Source: Methylobacter sp. | GTDB lineage: Bacteria > Pseudomonadota > Gammaproteobacteria > Methylococcales > Methylomonadaceae | NCBI GenBank assembly: GCA_004299305.1 | Contig: SCPZ01000125.1 | Span: 1-64,000 of the forward strand | Direction: 5' to 3' | Length of the DNA: 64,000 bases | Part shown: one piece after another, positions 16,073 to 24,999 of the stretch | Numbering within the stretch: position 1 is the first letter of the stretch | Layout of the letters: each line of letters begins with the position of its first letter | Made by a program: the position numbers and the translations under genes | Notes under the pieces: model-generated | Database searches by the model: none | The model's input: only the letters and a program-made list of their open reading frames with translations | Told to the model about the DNA's origin: nothing

Positions 16073-18154
16073 TTACGATTGCAATTTGGAGATGTCGGCA
16101 CAAGTCAAAAACTGCTCGGACAGCAGGTTCAGCAATGCCAACCGGTTGGCGCGCAAGTCAAGATCATCGGTCATCACCATCACATGATCGAAAAACGCAT
16201 CGACGTCATTGCGCAGTCCCGCCAGACGGTTGAGTGTCGCCTGATAATCGCGTTGCGCCAGCAAGGGTTTAATATCGCCTTCGGATTGCAATGCGGCTTG
16301 CAACAGTTGTTTTTCTTGCGGCTCAAGCAATGCGCCGACGCTGGCTGCCGGTTCGGTATCCGATTTTTTCAGGATATTGCGGATGCGTTTGTTCGCCGCC
16401 GCCAAGCTTTCGGCTTCGGGCAGTTGTCTAAAGGCTTTAACCGCCTGTAAACGCTGCATAAAATCCAGCGGTTCGGCAGGATTTACGGTGATTACCGCGT
16501 CGAATTCATCGGCGGTGTAGCCGTGATCGAGGCAATAGCCTTTCAATCGGTCAAAAATAAAATCGATAACCCGGTCGGCTGTTTTGGATTGGTCAGCAGT
16601 GTGCCCGGAAACGGTTTTAATCTGGGCTCCGGCGAATTCCGTTAACTCAACAATATTAATGTTAAGTTTATTCTCGATGATGGTTCTTAGGATACCTAAT
16701 GCAGCGCGGCGCAAGGCATACGGATCTTTATCACCGGTAGGAATCAAGCCGACCGCAAAAATACCAACCAGTGTGTCTATTTTTTCCGCAATAGCAAGAA
16801 TTTGCCCGGTTATACTGCCTGCCGTCGGACTGCCCGACTGTTTGGGAAAATACTGTTGTTCAAGCGCCAGGGCGACCTCTTTCGGTTCATGCTCCGCCAG
16901 CGCATAATAGCGTCCCATAATGCCTTGCAGGTTGCCGAATTCGCCGACCATCTCGGTCATCAGGTCGGTTTTAGCCAACAACGCGGCGCGTTCGGCCAAT
17001 TCAATATCAGCCCCCAAGTGCCCGGCAATAAATTTTGCGAGATTTTTAACCCGTATAGTTTTGTCGTAAACCGTGCCTAAACTTTCTTGAAACACAACGC
17101 TGGACAAACTTTCCACGCGATCTTCCAGTTTTTTCTTACGATCTTGATTCCAAAAAAACTCCGCGTCGGAAAGGCGCGGGGTCACCACGCGCTCGTTACC
17201 CTGTTGTATGGATTTTGGGTTAGTGCTGTCAATGTTGCTGAAGGTAATGAAGTTGGCCAGCAAACCGCCCTCGGCATTTTTAACCGGGAAGTATTTCTGG
17301 TTGGTTTGCATTGTGGTAATCAGCACTTCTGGCGGCAGCTCCAGGTAACGCGGGTCGAAAGTCCCGGTGATCGGCATCGGCCATTCGTTCAAGGCGGCAA
17401 TCTCTTCCAGCAAATCGGCCTCGATATGCGCCTCACCGTTCACTGCGGCGGCGGCTTTTTGTGCTGCATCGCGGATGATGGTTTTTCTTTGCTCGAAATC
17501 GGCAATCACGCGGCCTTGTTTGTACAGGGCATCGGCGTAGTCTTCCGGCTTAGTCAGGGTGATTTTTTGCGGAGCGTGGAAGCGATGACCTTGCGTAGCC
17601 GCACCGGTTTTGAGGCCCAGGATTTCGGTGTCGATGACCTTATCGCCGTAAAGCAAGACCGCCCAGTGTACCGGTCTGACGAATTCGGTAGTGAAGCTGC
17701 CCCAACGCATCCGCTTGGCGATCGGCAATCCGGCGATGCTCTGACGGATGATGTCAGGGATCAGGTTTTCAGTTGCTTGGCCTTTAACGGCTTGAGTAAA
17801 ACTGAGCCATTCGCCTTTGTCGGTAAGCAAGCGTTCCAGTTGGTCGAAACGGGTACCGCAGCTGACCGCAAAACCCAAGGCTGCCTTGCTGGGCGTGCCG
17901 TCCGGCGCAAATGCCGCTTGCAGCGCAGGGCCGCGCTTTTCGACGGTTTTATCGGGTTGCGCGGTAGACAGGTTTTCGATGAAAACGGCTAGACGTCTGG
18001 GCGTGGCGTAAGCTTTGCTGCCGGTAAAGGTTAGTTCGGCGGCGTTAAGGCCTTGAATGATGCCGCTCAATAAAGCGTTGCTCAGTTTCAGCAAGGTCTT
18101 GGGAGGCAGTTCTTCCGAACCTAATTCGAAAAGTAAATTCTGTTTTTCTATCAC
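16073..18154 (-). CDS. glyS: Glycine-tRNA ligase beta subunit
   Basis: A 693-residue beta subunit of the tetrameric bacterial GlyRS, which provides tRNA recognition for the GlyQ catalytic subunit. Typical segments are LLFELGSEELPPKTL at the N-terminus, YATPRRLAVFIENL, the central HD-like domain (LLAKTDLMTEMVGEFGNLQG, GRYYALAEHE) and the C-terminal anticodon-binding part ending in the DDLDLRANRLALLNLL segment. The start is GTG at 18154, overlapping the stop of a short upstream frame (GTGA). glyS is normally directly behind glyQ; here about 2 kb of foreign-looking genes separate them. Confidence 0.97.
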   Translation of the reverse strand: MIEKQNLLFELGSEELPPKTLLKLSNALLSGIIQGLNAAELTFTGSKAYATPRRLAVFIENLSTAQPDKTVEKRGPALQAAFAPDGTPSKAALGFAVSCGTRFDQLERLLTDKGEWLSFTQAVKGQATENLIPDIIRQSIAGLPIAKRMRWGSFTTEFVRPVHWAVLLYGDKVIDTEILGLKTGAATQGHRFHAPQKITLTKPEDYADALYKQGRVIADFEQRKTIIRDAAQKAAAAVNGEAHIEADLLEEIAALNEWPMPITGTFDPRYLELPPEVLITTMQTNQKYFPVKNAEGGLLANFITFSNIDSTNPKSIQQGNERVVTPRLSDAEFFWNQDRKKKLEDRVESLSSVVFQESLGTVYDKTIRVKNLAKFIAGHLGADIELAERAALLAKTDLMTEMVGEFGNLQGIMGRYYALAEHEPKEVALALEQQYFPKQSGSPTAGSITGQILAIAEKIDTLVGIFAVGLIPTGDKDPYALRRAALGILRTIIENKLNINIVELTEFAGAQIKTVSGHTADQSKTADRVIDFIFDRLKGYCLDHGYTADEFDAVITVNPAEPLDFMQRLQAVKAFRQLPEAESLAAANKRIRNILKKSDTEPAASVGALLEPQEKQLLQAALQSEGDIKPLLAQRDYQATLNRLAGLRNDVDAFFDHVMVMTDDLDLRANRLALLNLLSEQFLTCADISKLQS

Positions 18155-18303
18155 TGTAGTTCCTTTAATAAAAGGTCTTTTAAATCTTTAATGATGTACG
18201 AGTCGTTATTCATTTGTTTTAACAATTCAATTTGAAATTCGCTTTTGTTAAAGCTGCACTTGAATTCCCTACAAATAAAGTCAATAAGGCTAGTTAAGCT
18301 TCT
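18151..18303 (-). other. Short open frame translationally joined to glyS
   Basis: A frame of about 50 codons is open from 18303 to a TGA at 18151-18153 that overlaps the glyS GTG. It reads ...LTSLIDFICREFKCSFNKSEFQ, then IELLKQMNNDSYIIKDLKDLLLKELQ (as two adjoining parts). The only ATG is at 18213 (20 codons); a TTG occurs at 18225. It may be the end of a decayed third gene of the inserted module or a coupling leader. Not recognised. Confidence 0.4.
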
Positions 18304-19085
18304 TTACCTCTAAAATAATTTTTAGCAAAATCTAGTGACAGGGTACTAGGCTGATTTATCAAATTGTGCCAATTAAATTCGCTTTTAATTTCTTCATAGA
18401 GCGAGTTTCTTGTTGGGTGCGTGCTGATTTTTGTGGTTTCGAAATAAGTTAAAAACCAAATTCCTATTGTTTCGATGGTATCTGTATCAAAAGTATTTGG
18501 TTTTGGAATAGAAAAAGATGAATAGTCTATCTTAGGATTAAGATTAAATTTTAAGCATTCAAAAAATTCTTCTTTGATAGATTCGATAAAATAGTCGGTT
18601 AAATGATTGTCCAAAGCATTCTTGGTAACTTTGATGTCTGAATTCTTTGAAAAGCCACCTGATTTTTTTGATTGTTTTGGAAATTGATTAACAAAATCCG
18701 CAATCAATTGAGTTTCTTCTAATAAATAGTTTTCCCATTCATGCCGATGCCAATACAAAACTTTAGCCTTTTTAGAGCTAATTATTTCATTGTTCTCTAT
18801 AGATAATTTATCTTGGCTAACTCTAGATAATTTATCTTGGCTAACTCTATAATCGCTATCCGCGATCGCTAAAACTGGTATTTTCGTATGAGCTTTAGAA
18901 TGTTTATAAAAAGTTTTAGCTAAACTGGAATTAAATAAAACAGAACTACTACCAATTTCAAAAACCTCAGGTACATAAGAGATGTCATTATCTTTAAAAA
19001 TTTTGCTTATGCTGTTTTGTAAAAATGGTAATTCAGGGCTTGCTGGTTCTCCTTCAACCAATATGTACAATAGTTCTCCACTCAT
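18294..19085 (-). CDS. DUF4435-type TOPRIM-like protein, possible AriB-like defence effector
   Basis: A 263-residue protein. The TOPRIM-like signature consists of YILVEGE (Glu11) and IADSDYR (Asp76, Asp78). YWHRHEWENYLLEE (111-124) is the WENYLL signature of DUF4435. In the PARIS system AriB, a DUF4435 TOPRIM nuclease, is released by the ATPase AriA when a phage anti-restriction protein is sensed, and it attacks host tRNA. Gene order (ATPase first), four-base overlap and family pair match PARIS, but the proteins are shorter than described ones, so the assignment is tentative. An eight-residue tandem duplication (RVSQDKLS twice) follows the active-site DSD. Confidence 0.75.
   Translation of the reverse strand: MSGELLYILVEGEPASPELPFLQNSISKIFKDNDISYVPEVFEIGSSSVLFNSSLAKTFYKHSKAHTKIPVLAIADSDYRVSQDKLSRVSQDKLSIENNEIISSKKAKVLYWHRHEWENYLLEETQLIADFVNQFPKQSKKSGGFSKNSDIKVTKNALDNHLTDYFIESIKEEFFECLKFNLNPKIDYSSFSIPKPNTFDTDTIETIGIWFLTYFETTKISTHPTRNSLYEEIKSEFNWHNLINQPSTLSLDFAKNYFRGKEA
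18801..18848. repeat. Exact 24-bp tandem duplication inside the DUF4435 gene
   Basis: Bases 18801-18824 and 18825-18848 are identical and add eight residues in frame (RVSQDKLS), next to the DSD motif. It looks recent because the copies have no differences. Confidence 0.95.
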
Positions 19086-20167
19086 TCCCCTAAATCTCCT
19101 AGATCTATAATTTCATCCTCATAAAAAAGTTGTTTTATAAAAGGGGAATGGGTAGTAAAAATATATTGGTTATTGCTTTGGATGTCTTCGCGCAAAACTT
19201 GAATTAATTTTGTTTGCCAAGCAGGATGTAAATGTAATTCCACTTCATCAATAAGCACCACCGAATTTTTCGCTCGCTCAGAAACCAGACCAACTAGAAT
19301 TCTTAAAATCTGATGTTCGCCTGAACTCATTTGTGACAAATCGTATTCCACACCGTTTTTACTAAGAATTAACGTATCAATATCTTCATTGGATTCCAAA
19401 CCAATCAATTTTGTTGGATAACATACTTTATTAAATAGCCGTTGCGTTCTAGCCCAATAAGACTCGCCACTTTTTTCCTGATTCCAGGTTTGGTGCTTAA
19501 GATAAAACTCCCTCAACCATGACAAAACATCGTTATAGAGCAAGTTATCTTCTTTTTCCGTTGAGAAGCTTCTTACCAACATCAAAGAGCGTCTTTGATC
19601 TAAATAACAGATTCCACCTATACGCTCAAACATACTCCTTGATACTTGATTTTGGCTAATCGCTCGTTTTAATTGTCCTCGTGATCCCAATACTCTTGCA
19701 GCCCCTGTTGGACTAACAGAAACAGAAAAAGGTTCTCTTTCATGTGAATTGGAGGGTGGATATTGCCAGATAGCGGTTGATGATTCAGTAACAGGCGGTA
19801 TATTTGTTTTTTTATCCGCAAAAGGAATAGATAAGTTTAACGCTCGAAAAATCTCATTAATAGCAGCCGCCTCATCTTCTTCAATCGAGTATTCCAGTTC
19901 GATTTTGGCATGATTATTCACACGACTGTTACCATGAACTAGCTGTTGCACAGAGAAATCCAATCCCTCTCTTAATTCTGGATGCTGGGGGTTTTCCAAA
20001 CTTTTAACTACAACTTGAACAGCATCTAAAATAGAGGTTTTACCGCTCCCATTTGGACCAACTATCAAAGTAACAGCTCGGGGCTTAGATAAGCTGTCAG
20101 TAAAATCTAATTTATCTAAATTTTTAATAGCTCGAAAATTTTGTATTTTCAAAGAATGTAATTTCAT
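19082..20167 (-). CDS. AAA/ABC-type ATPase of a two-gene defence-like module (AriA-like)
   Basis: About 361 residues of the OLD/RecF-like AAA15/AAA21 group. It begins MKLHSLKIQNFRAIKNL; Walker A is GPNGSGKTS (37-45), the ABC signature is LSQMSSGEHQIL, Walker B is VVLIDEVELHLHP and the switch His is in TTHSPF. Such ATPases act as sensor or clamp partners of TOPRIM nucleases in Gabija, PARIS and OLD systems. A longer frame to 20230 runs into glyQ; ATG 20167, seven bases after the glyQ stop, is preferred. Its stop overlaps the DUF4435 start. Lower GC than the glyQ and glyS flanks supports acquisition by transfer. Confidence 0.85.
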   Translation of the reverse strand: MKLHSLKIQNFRAIKNLDKLDFTDSLSKPRAVTLIVGPNGSGKTSILDAVQVVVKSLENPQHPELREGLDFSVQQLVHGNSRVNNHAKIELEYSIEEDEAAAINEIFRALNLSIPFADKKTNIPPVTESSTAIWQYPPSNSHEREPFSVSVSPTGAARVLGSRGQLKRAISQNQVSRSMFERIGGICYLDQRRSLMLVRSFSTEKEDNLLYNDVLSWLREFYLKHQTWNQEKSGESYWARTQRLFNKVCYPTKLIGLESNEDIDTLILSKNGVEYDLSQMSSGEHQILRILVGLVSERAKNSVVLIDEVELHLHPAWQTKLIQVLREDIQSNNQYIFTTHSPFIKQLFYEDEIIDLGDLGE

Positions 20168-20174
20168 GATTTCA

Positions 20175-21077
20175 TTAATTACACATCGGAAAACCCAACG
20201 ATTCCCTACGCTGGTAATAGACTTCGGCAACGGATTTAGCCAAATTCCTGACTCTTAACAGATAGCGTTGACGCTCGGTCACCGAAATAGCATGGCGCGC
20301 ATCCAGCAGATTAAAGGCATGTGAGGCTTTCAGCACCATCTCATAGGCCGGTAGCGGCAGGTTCAATTCGATCAGCTTGGTGCATTCCTGCTCGTAGGTG
20401 TTGAAACACTCGAACATGAACTCGACGTTGGCATGATCAAAATTATAAGCCGACATTTCGACTTCGTTTTGATGAAACACGTCGCCGTAAGTGACGGTGC
20501 CGAATGGTCCGTTAGTCCAGACCAGGTCGTAAACGCTTTTAACGCCTTGCAAGTACATCGCGATGCGCTCCAAGCCGTATGTGATCTCGCCGGTGATCGG
20601 CCTGCATTCAAGACCGCCGACTTGCTGAAAATAGGTGAACTGGGTCACTTCCATGCCGTTGAGCCAGACTTCCCAGCCCAAGCCCCATGCTCCCAAAGTA
20701 GGCGATTCCCAATTGTCTTCGACAAAACGCACATCGTGTTCCAGCAGATCCAGGCCTAAATGGCGTAACGAACCCAGGTACAGTTCCTGGATATTGTCCG
20801 GTGACGGTTTTAACACCACCTGAAACTGGTAGTAATGCTGCAAGCGGTTGGGATTTTCGCCGAAACGACCGTCGGTTGGTCTTCGCGACGGCTGCACATA
20901 GGCAGCATTCCAAGGCTCAGGGCCTATGGCGCGTAAAAAGGTGGCGGGATGAAACGTCCCGGCGCCAACTTCCTGATCCAGCGGTTGCAATAAAATACAA
21001 CCCTGATCTGACCAGTATTTCTGTAAGGCCAGGATGAGTCCCTGAAAAGTAGATAAGTCGTTGTTTATGCTGGACAC
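20175..21077 (-). CDS. glyQ: Glycine-tRNA ligase alpha subunit
   Basis: A 300-residue class II synthetase catalytic subunit that activates glycine and charges tRNA-Gly together with GlyS. Typical motifs are [18 protein letters not shown], the [15 protein letters not shown] segment, the [17 protein letters not shown] motif, and [12 protein letters not shown] (motif 3). Length is normal. The start choice ATG at 21077 ([13 protein letters not shown]) fits the family. It is the first gene of what was presumably a glyQ-glyS operon. Confidence 0.97.
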   Translation of the reverse strand: MSSINNDLSTFQGLILALQKYWSDQGCILLQPLDQEVGAGTFHPATFLRAIGPEPWNAAYVQPSRRPTDGRFGENPNRLQHYYQFQVVLKPSPDNIQELYLGSLRHLGLDLLEHDVRFVEDNWESPTLGAWGLGWEVWLNGMEVTQFTYFQQVGGLECRPITGEITYGLERIAMYLQGVKSVYDLVWTNGPFGTVTYGDVFHQNEVEMSAYNFDHANVEFMFECFNTYEQECTKLIELNLPLPAYEMVLKASHAFNLLDARHAISVTERQRYLLRVRNLAKSVAEVYYQRRESLGFPMCN

Positions 21078-21228
21078 GGTTTAATGCTCTTGGGCAATAA
21101 AAAGTCGATGATTATAACTGAAAAACCGCTATGGAGCATATCGTTAGATTAGACCTACACAATTTCGTATCAACGAGACCTGCAAGCGTTTGTTAATACG
21201 TAGCATTGCTGATTTTGCATGATTAGTT

Positions 21229-21250
21229 ACCTATCCAAATATAGATAGGT
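21229..21250. promoter_or_regulatory. Inverted repeat upstream of the ferritin-like gene
   Basis: ACCTATC (21229-21235) and GATAGGT (21244-21250) form a perfect 7-bp inverted repeat spaced by eight A/T-rich bases. It lies about 110 bases before the ferritin-like gene and could be an operator or small hairpin. No regulator can be named. Confidence 0.4.
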
Positions 21251-21358
21251 TTATACTCGAACTTCATTAAACAGAAGCGATGCCATACATCGTTATCAGA
21301 GTTTTAATGAATATCTGAATATTAGGTGATGCACTTTTTAAACAAAAGGGGAATCAAC

Positions 21359-21814
21359 ATGAACGATCAAGACAAGCAACAAGCCGTAGAAATTCTTAAC
21401 AAAATCATGGAGCTTGAATTAGCGGGGGTTGTTCGCTACACGCATTACTCGCTTATGATTTATGGCTACAACCGCATTCCTATTGTTTCCTGGCTCAAGG
21501 GCAATGCTGACGAGAGTCTTGCTCATGCGCATAAAGCAGGCGAACTCGTGACATTATTGGGAGGACACCCTTCCCTTAAAATCGGCCCATTATTAGAAAC
21601 AGCCAAACATGACATTGGCGATATTCTCAGAGAAAGCTTGGAGCATGAAAAAACAGCAATAGCCGCCTATTTTGAACTGCTGAAAGTCTCTGAAGGCGTT
21701 TCAGTGCTGTTGGAGGAATACGCGCGAGACATGATTGTCGAGGAAGAGCTGCATCTTGACGAAGTCAATAAAATGCTGCGAAAACCCGGCGATGTTCAAC
21801 CATTTAACCTGTAA
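21359..21814 (+). CDS. Ferritin-like di-iron protein, bacterioferritin type
   Basis: About 151 residues forming a four-helix bundle. Helix A carries ELELAGVVRYTHYSLMIYG, helix B DESLAHAHKAGELVTLLGG, helix C ESLEHEKTAIAAYFELL and helix D DMIVEEELHLDEVNKML, giving the E...ExxH...E...ExxH di-iron ligand pattern. Bacterioferritins oxidise and store iron; this one may be a related Dps-like or orphan form. ATG 21359 follows AGGGGAA; the longer frame from 21326 lacks a ribosome site. It stands alone between glyQ and a MITE-like repeat. Confidence 0.85.
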   Translation: MNDQDKQQAVEILNKIMELELAGVVRYTHYSLMIYGYNRIPIVSWLKGNADESLAHAHKAGELVTLLGGHPSLKIGPLLETAKHDIGDILRESLEHEKTAIAAYFELLKVSEGVSVLLEEYARDMIVEEELHLDEVNKMLRKPGDVQPFNL

Positions 21815-21857
21815 GACGGATCGGTATTCCGCAACCCAAGCAAAGTAAGAAATAATT

Positions 21858-22036
21858 GTAACTACTCACCCCCTTTTTTAACCGCAAAGCCGATTCTTAC
21901 TGTCCAAAGCCAGCTTTGGACTCCAGAAAAAGGTGCTATAGGAGTTCAAAGCTGGCTTTGCCTACATGGATGTAGGTAAGAAGCGGAAGCTTTGAATATG
22001 ACAGAAGCCAGCATTAGCATAGGGGTGAGTAATTAC
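21858..22036. mobile_element. MITE-like element, copy 2 with intact 15-bp ends
   Basis: GTAACTACTCACCCC at 21858-21872 and GGGGTGAGTAATTAC at 22022-22036 are terminal inverted repeats with one mismatch. The 179-base element has no coding capacity; inside are CAAAGCCAGCTTTGG palindromes and TGCCTACATGGATGTAGG. Copy 1 at 6709-6846 is the same sequence in the opposite orientation. Both facts fit a miniature inverted-repeat transposable element. A target duplication is not clear. Confidence 0.8.
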
Positions 22037-22073
22037 CAAAATTTAACCATTGATCGCGCCTGGGGTTAACCAC

Positions 22074-23642
22074 ATGGACAATAAAACAATGCCGGATTCA
22101 AGCCTCACCCTCATTAAGGCCTTATCCGAAGCCAATGCTTGCAGCATCGTTGAAACCCATATTTCCTGGGTGCTGCTGACAGGACAATACGCCTATAAAA
22201 TCAAAAAACCGGTCGACTTCGGTTTCCTTGATTTTTCCACACTGGAAAAACGCCGTTTTTGCTGCAATGAAGAATTAAGACTCAACAGGCGCTTGGCCGC
22301 CGAGCTGTATCTTAAGGTCCTGCCGATAACGGGAACACCGGACCATCCCGAAATAGACGGCACTGGCGCAGCCATCGAATATGCCCTCAAGATGATTCGC
22401 TTTCCTTCCGGGCAATTGCTAAGCGAATACGCAGGACGCGATCAACTGAACACAGATGAAATCGATCAACTTGCCGACCTTGTCGCCGGTTTTCATGACA
22501 CCATTGAACAGGCGAACGAAAGCTCCCCCTATGGCGATAGCGCAAACATCAAGCATTGGTTTATCGAGAATTTCGACCACATCAGGCCCCTACTAAGCGA
22601 TGACGATCAAAAACAGCGACTACAAAATATCCGGCAATGGGGCGATAGCGAATGGCTAAAACAAGCCGCATTGATGCAGCAGCGCAGACAACAAGGCTAT
22701 GTGCGCGAATGTCACGGCGATCTACATCTGGGCAACATGACACTCATCAACGGCAAGGTAACCCTGTTCGATTGCATCGAATTTAATCCAATGTTGCGCT
22801 GGATTGACGTAATCAGTGAAGTGGCTTTTCTATTTGTCGACCTGTTGCGCTTTGGTTATGAGCACTATGCTTACCGCTTTCTTAATCGCTATATGCAGCA
22901 CACCGGTGATTATCAAGGACTGGCGTTGTTGCGTTATTATCTCGTTTACCGAGCGCTGGTGAGGGCTAAAGTGTCCGTATTGCGCATGGCGCAACAACAT
23001 GATGACGATGCCGATCAGGCACGTTGCGAATACGCCGTTTTTGCCGGTCTGGCCGAGCGTTTTACCCGGCATCGCCAAACCGCCCTGATCATTACCCATG
23101 GCTATTCAGGTTCAGGCAAATCAACCCTGGCAAGTCAACTTGCCGAAAAAATCGGCGCATTCCAGATACGTTCCGATATAGAACGCAAACGGCTGTTCGG
23201 CTATCAGGCATCGGCACAAACCGGCAGCGGCATTAACGATGGACTTTATAGTCAACAGGCAAGCCAAAAAACCTATCAACATCTTAAAGAACTTGCCAAA
23301 ACCGTGCTTGATGCGGGTTTTCCGGCGATTATCGACGCGACTTTCCTTAAATCCGGGCAGCGCGACCTATTTCGACAACTTGCGAACGACTGCGGCGCAC
23401 CCTTTCATATCATTACTTTTCAAGCCTCCGAACAGGAATTATGCAGACGCATCCAGCAACGGCAAAACGATGCATCGGAAGCGACGATAACCGTACTGCA
23501 TCAACAGCAGCGATCGGCACAGCCGCTATCGGAACAAGAACAAGCCGATGTCATAACGATTGATACCGAGAGCGACAACGCCCTGAAAAACCTGTTGGAT
23601 AATTTTGACCATTATTGTAATAACTGTGCCGTATATAGTTAG
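22074..23642 (+). CDS. Aminoglycoside-phosphotransferase-like and P-loop kinase fusion
   Basis: About 522 residues with two domains. Residues 1-310 resemble the APH/choline kinase fold: ISWVLLTGQYAYKIKKPVDF and the Brenner-type HGDLHLGN motif with LFDCIEFN supplying the metal ligands. Residues 340-500 are a zeta-toxin/AAA_33 kinase: Walker A GYSGSGKST, then IRSDIERKRL and IIDATFLK. This architecture is annotated across Proteobacteria as bifunctional aminoglycoside phosphotransferase/ATP-binding protein; the true substrate is unknown and antibiotic resistance should not be assumed. ATG 22074 follows GGGG; a TTG at 22050 would extend it. Confidence 0.88.
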   Translation: MDNKTMPDSSLTLIKALSEANACSIVETHISWVLLTGQYAYKIKKPVDFGFLDFSTLEKRRFCCNEELRLNRRLAAELYLKVLPITGTPDHPEIDGTGAAIEYALKMIRFPSGQLLSEYAGRDQLNTDEIDQLADLVAGFHDTIEQANESSPYGDSANIKHWFIENFDHIRPLLSDDDQKQRLQNIRQWGDSEWLKQAALMQQRRQQGYVRECHGDLHLGNMTLINGKVTLFDCIEFNPMLRWIDVISEVAFLFVDLLRFGYEHYAYRFLNRYMQHTGDYQGLALLRYYLVYRALVRAKVSVLRMAQQHDDDADQARCEYAVFAGLAERFTRHRQTALIITHGYSGSGKSTLASQLAEKIGAFQIRSDIERKRLFGYQASAQTGSGINDGLYSQQASQKTYQHLKELAKTVLDAGFPAIIDATFLKSGQRDLFRQLANDCGAPFHIITFQASEQELCRRIQQRQNDASEATITVLHQQQRSAQPLSEQEQADVITIDTESDNALKNLLDNFDHYCNNCAVYS

Positions 23643-23793
23643 CGCAAGACATGTCGCGCACGCCTATTTAAATAGCGAAGGCTATTGCGCTTTCAACGAG
23701 GATTAACAAACGAATTTACTTATTCCCTAATGACCTGACGTTATCCTATAATCCAAGTCGACAGAGTCTTTTTCCAGCCGAAAAAGCGTTGTC

Positions 23794-24924
23794 ATGCCAA
23801 CTACGGAACGACCCATGCCAGAAATCCCCCTACAAACAATATTGATTGTTGACGACTCCCCGGAAAACCTCACCGTTCTCAGCGAGTTACTACTGCCGAC
23901 CTACCGGGTGCTTGCCGCCGCCTCTGGCCCGAAAGCATTGCGTATCGCCAGCACCGAACCGCATCCCGACCTGATTCTATTGGATGTAATGATGCCGGAA
24001 ATGGATGGCTACCAAGTCTTCGAGCAACTTCGTGCAGCCCCCGCCACTCGCGACATTCCGGTCATATTCGTCACTGCAATGGACAAGATGGAAGCTGAAT
24101 TGCACGGACTGGATGTTGGTGCGGTGGACTACATCACCAAACCTATCGTACCGCCCATCGTGCTGGCCCGAGTTCATACCCAACTGGAACTAAAACAGGC
24201 CCGCGACTGGCTACGCAACCAAAACGACTATCTGGAAGCCGAAGTTGCCAAACGCATGGCCGAAAACGAGTCGATCCAGGAAGTATCTATCCGGGCCTTG
24301 GCTCACTTGGCGGAAACGCGCGACCCTGAAACCGGCAACCACATCCTGCGCACCCAACGCTATGTCCAGCAACTTGCCTTGAGCCTGCGAACCCACCCGC
24401 GCTTTGCATCGACATTGACCGACCACTATATCCACTTGCTGGCCCGCTCCGCCCCATTACATGATATAGGCAAAGTCGGCATCCCGGACGCCATCTTGCA
24501 AAAGCCAGGCCCCCTCACGCCGGAAGAGTGGGAAATCATGAAAACACATTCCCAGCTCGGCAGCGAAGCCATTGAGCTGGCCGAACGGGATGCGGAGAAA
24601 GCGGTGGAATTCCTCTCCCTGGCTAAGGAAATAGCCCGTTGGCATCACGAGAAATGGGACGGAACGGGGTATCCAGACAGTCTCTCCAATGACGCTATCC
24701 CGCTTTCGGCCCGGATTATGGCCTTGGCGGATGTCTTCGACGCCCTGATTTCCCGACGTGTCTACAAGAACCCCATGCCTTACGCTGAAGTTAAAATCCT
24801 CATTGCAACCGGACGAGGACGGCATTTCGACCCGGACATGACCGATGTCTTTCTCGCCCATTTTCAAGTCTTCTGCGACATCGCCGATCAGCATCGCGAC
24901 CCACCCCTGACTAAAATGCCATGA
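23794..24924 (+). CDS. Response regulator with HD-GYP domain (cyclic-di-GMP phosphodiesterase)
   Basis: A 376-residue RpfG-like protein. The receiver domain (15-135) has the acidic pair in LIVDDSPENL, phosphoacceptor Asp in LILLDVMMPEMDGY and Lys in YITKP. After a helical linker, the HD-GYP domain carries HDIGKVGIPDAILQKPG, HHEKWDGTGYPD and LADVFDALIS, so the HD dyad and GYP motif are both intact. It likely hydrolyses cyclic-di-GMP when phosphorylated, lowering the sessile-state signal. It starts a run of same-strand signalling genes; a second ATG lies at 23815. Confidence 0.95.
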   Translation: MPTTERPMPEIPLQTILIVDDSPENLTVLSELLLPTYRVLAAASGPKALRIASTEPHPDLILLDVMMPEMDGYQVFEQLRAAPATRDIPVIFVTAMDKMEAELHGLDVGAVDYITKPIVPPIVLARVHTQLELKQARDWLRNQNDYLEAEVAKRMAENESIQEVSIRALAHLAETRDPETGNHILRTQRYVQQLALSLRTHPRFASTLTDHYIHLLARSAPLHDIGKVGIPDAILQKPGPLTPEEWEIMKTHSQLGSEAIELAERDAEKAVEFLSLAKEIARWHHEKWDGTGYPDSLSNDAIPLSARIMALADVFDALISRRVYKNPMPYAEVKILIATGRGRHFDPDMTDVFLAHFQVFCDIADQHRDPPLTKMP

Positions 24925-24999
24925 ACCTAAAAACCGCCATTGGAAAGTTCGATGAATCTACTCGTATCCTCCGGTCTTGGTCACTAAGCTAACGCCGCC

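Noticed and set aside
16067-17992. Plus-strand genes opposite glyS
   Set aside because: Long antisense frames caused by codon bias of glyS.
22074-23642. Antibiotic-resistance gene
   Set aside because: The phosphotransferase-like domain is a widespread chromosomal fusion with unknown substrate; resistance cannot be inferred.
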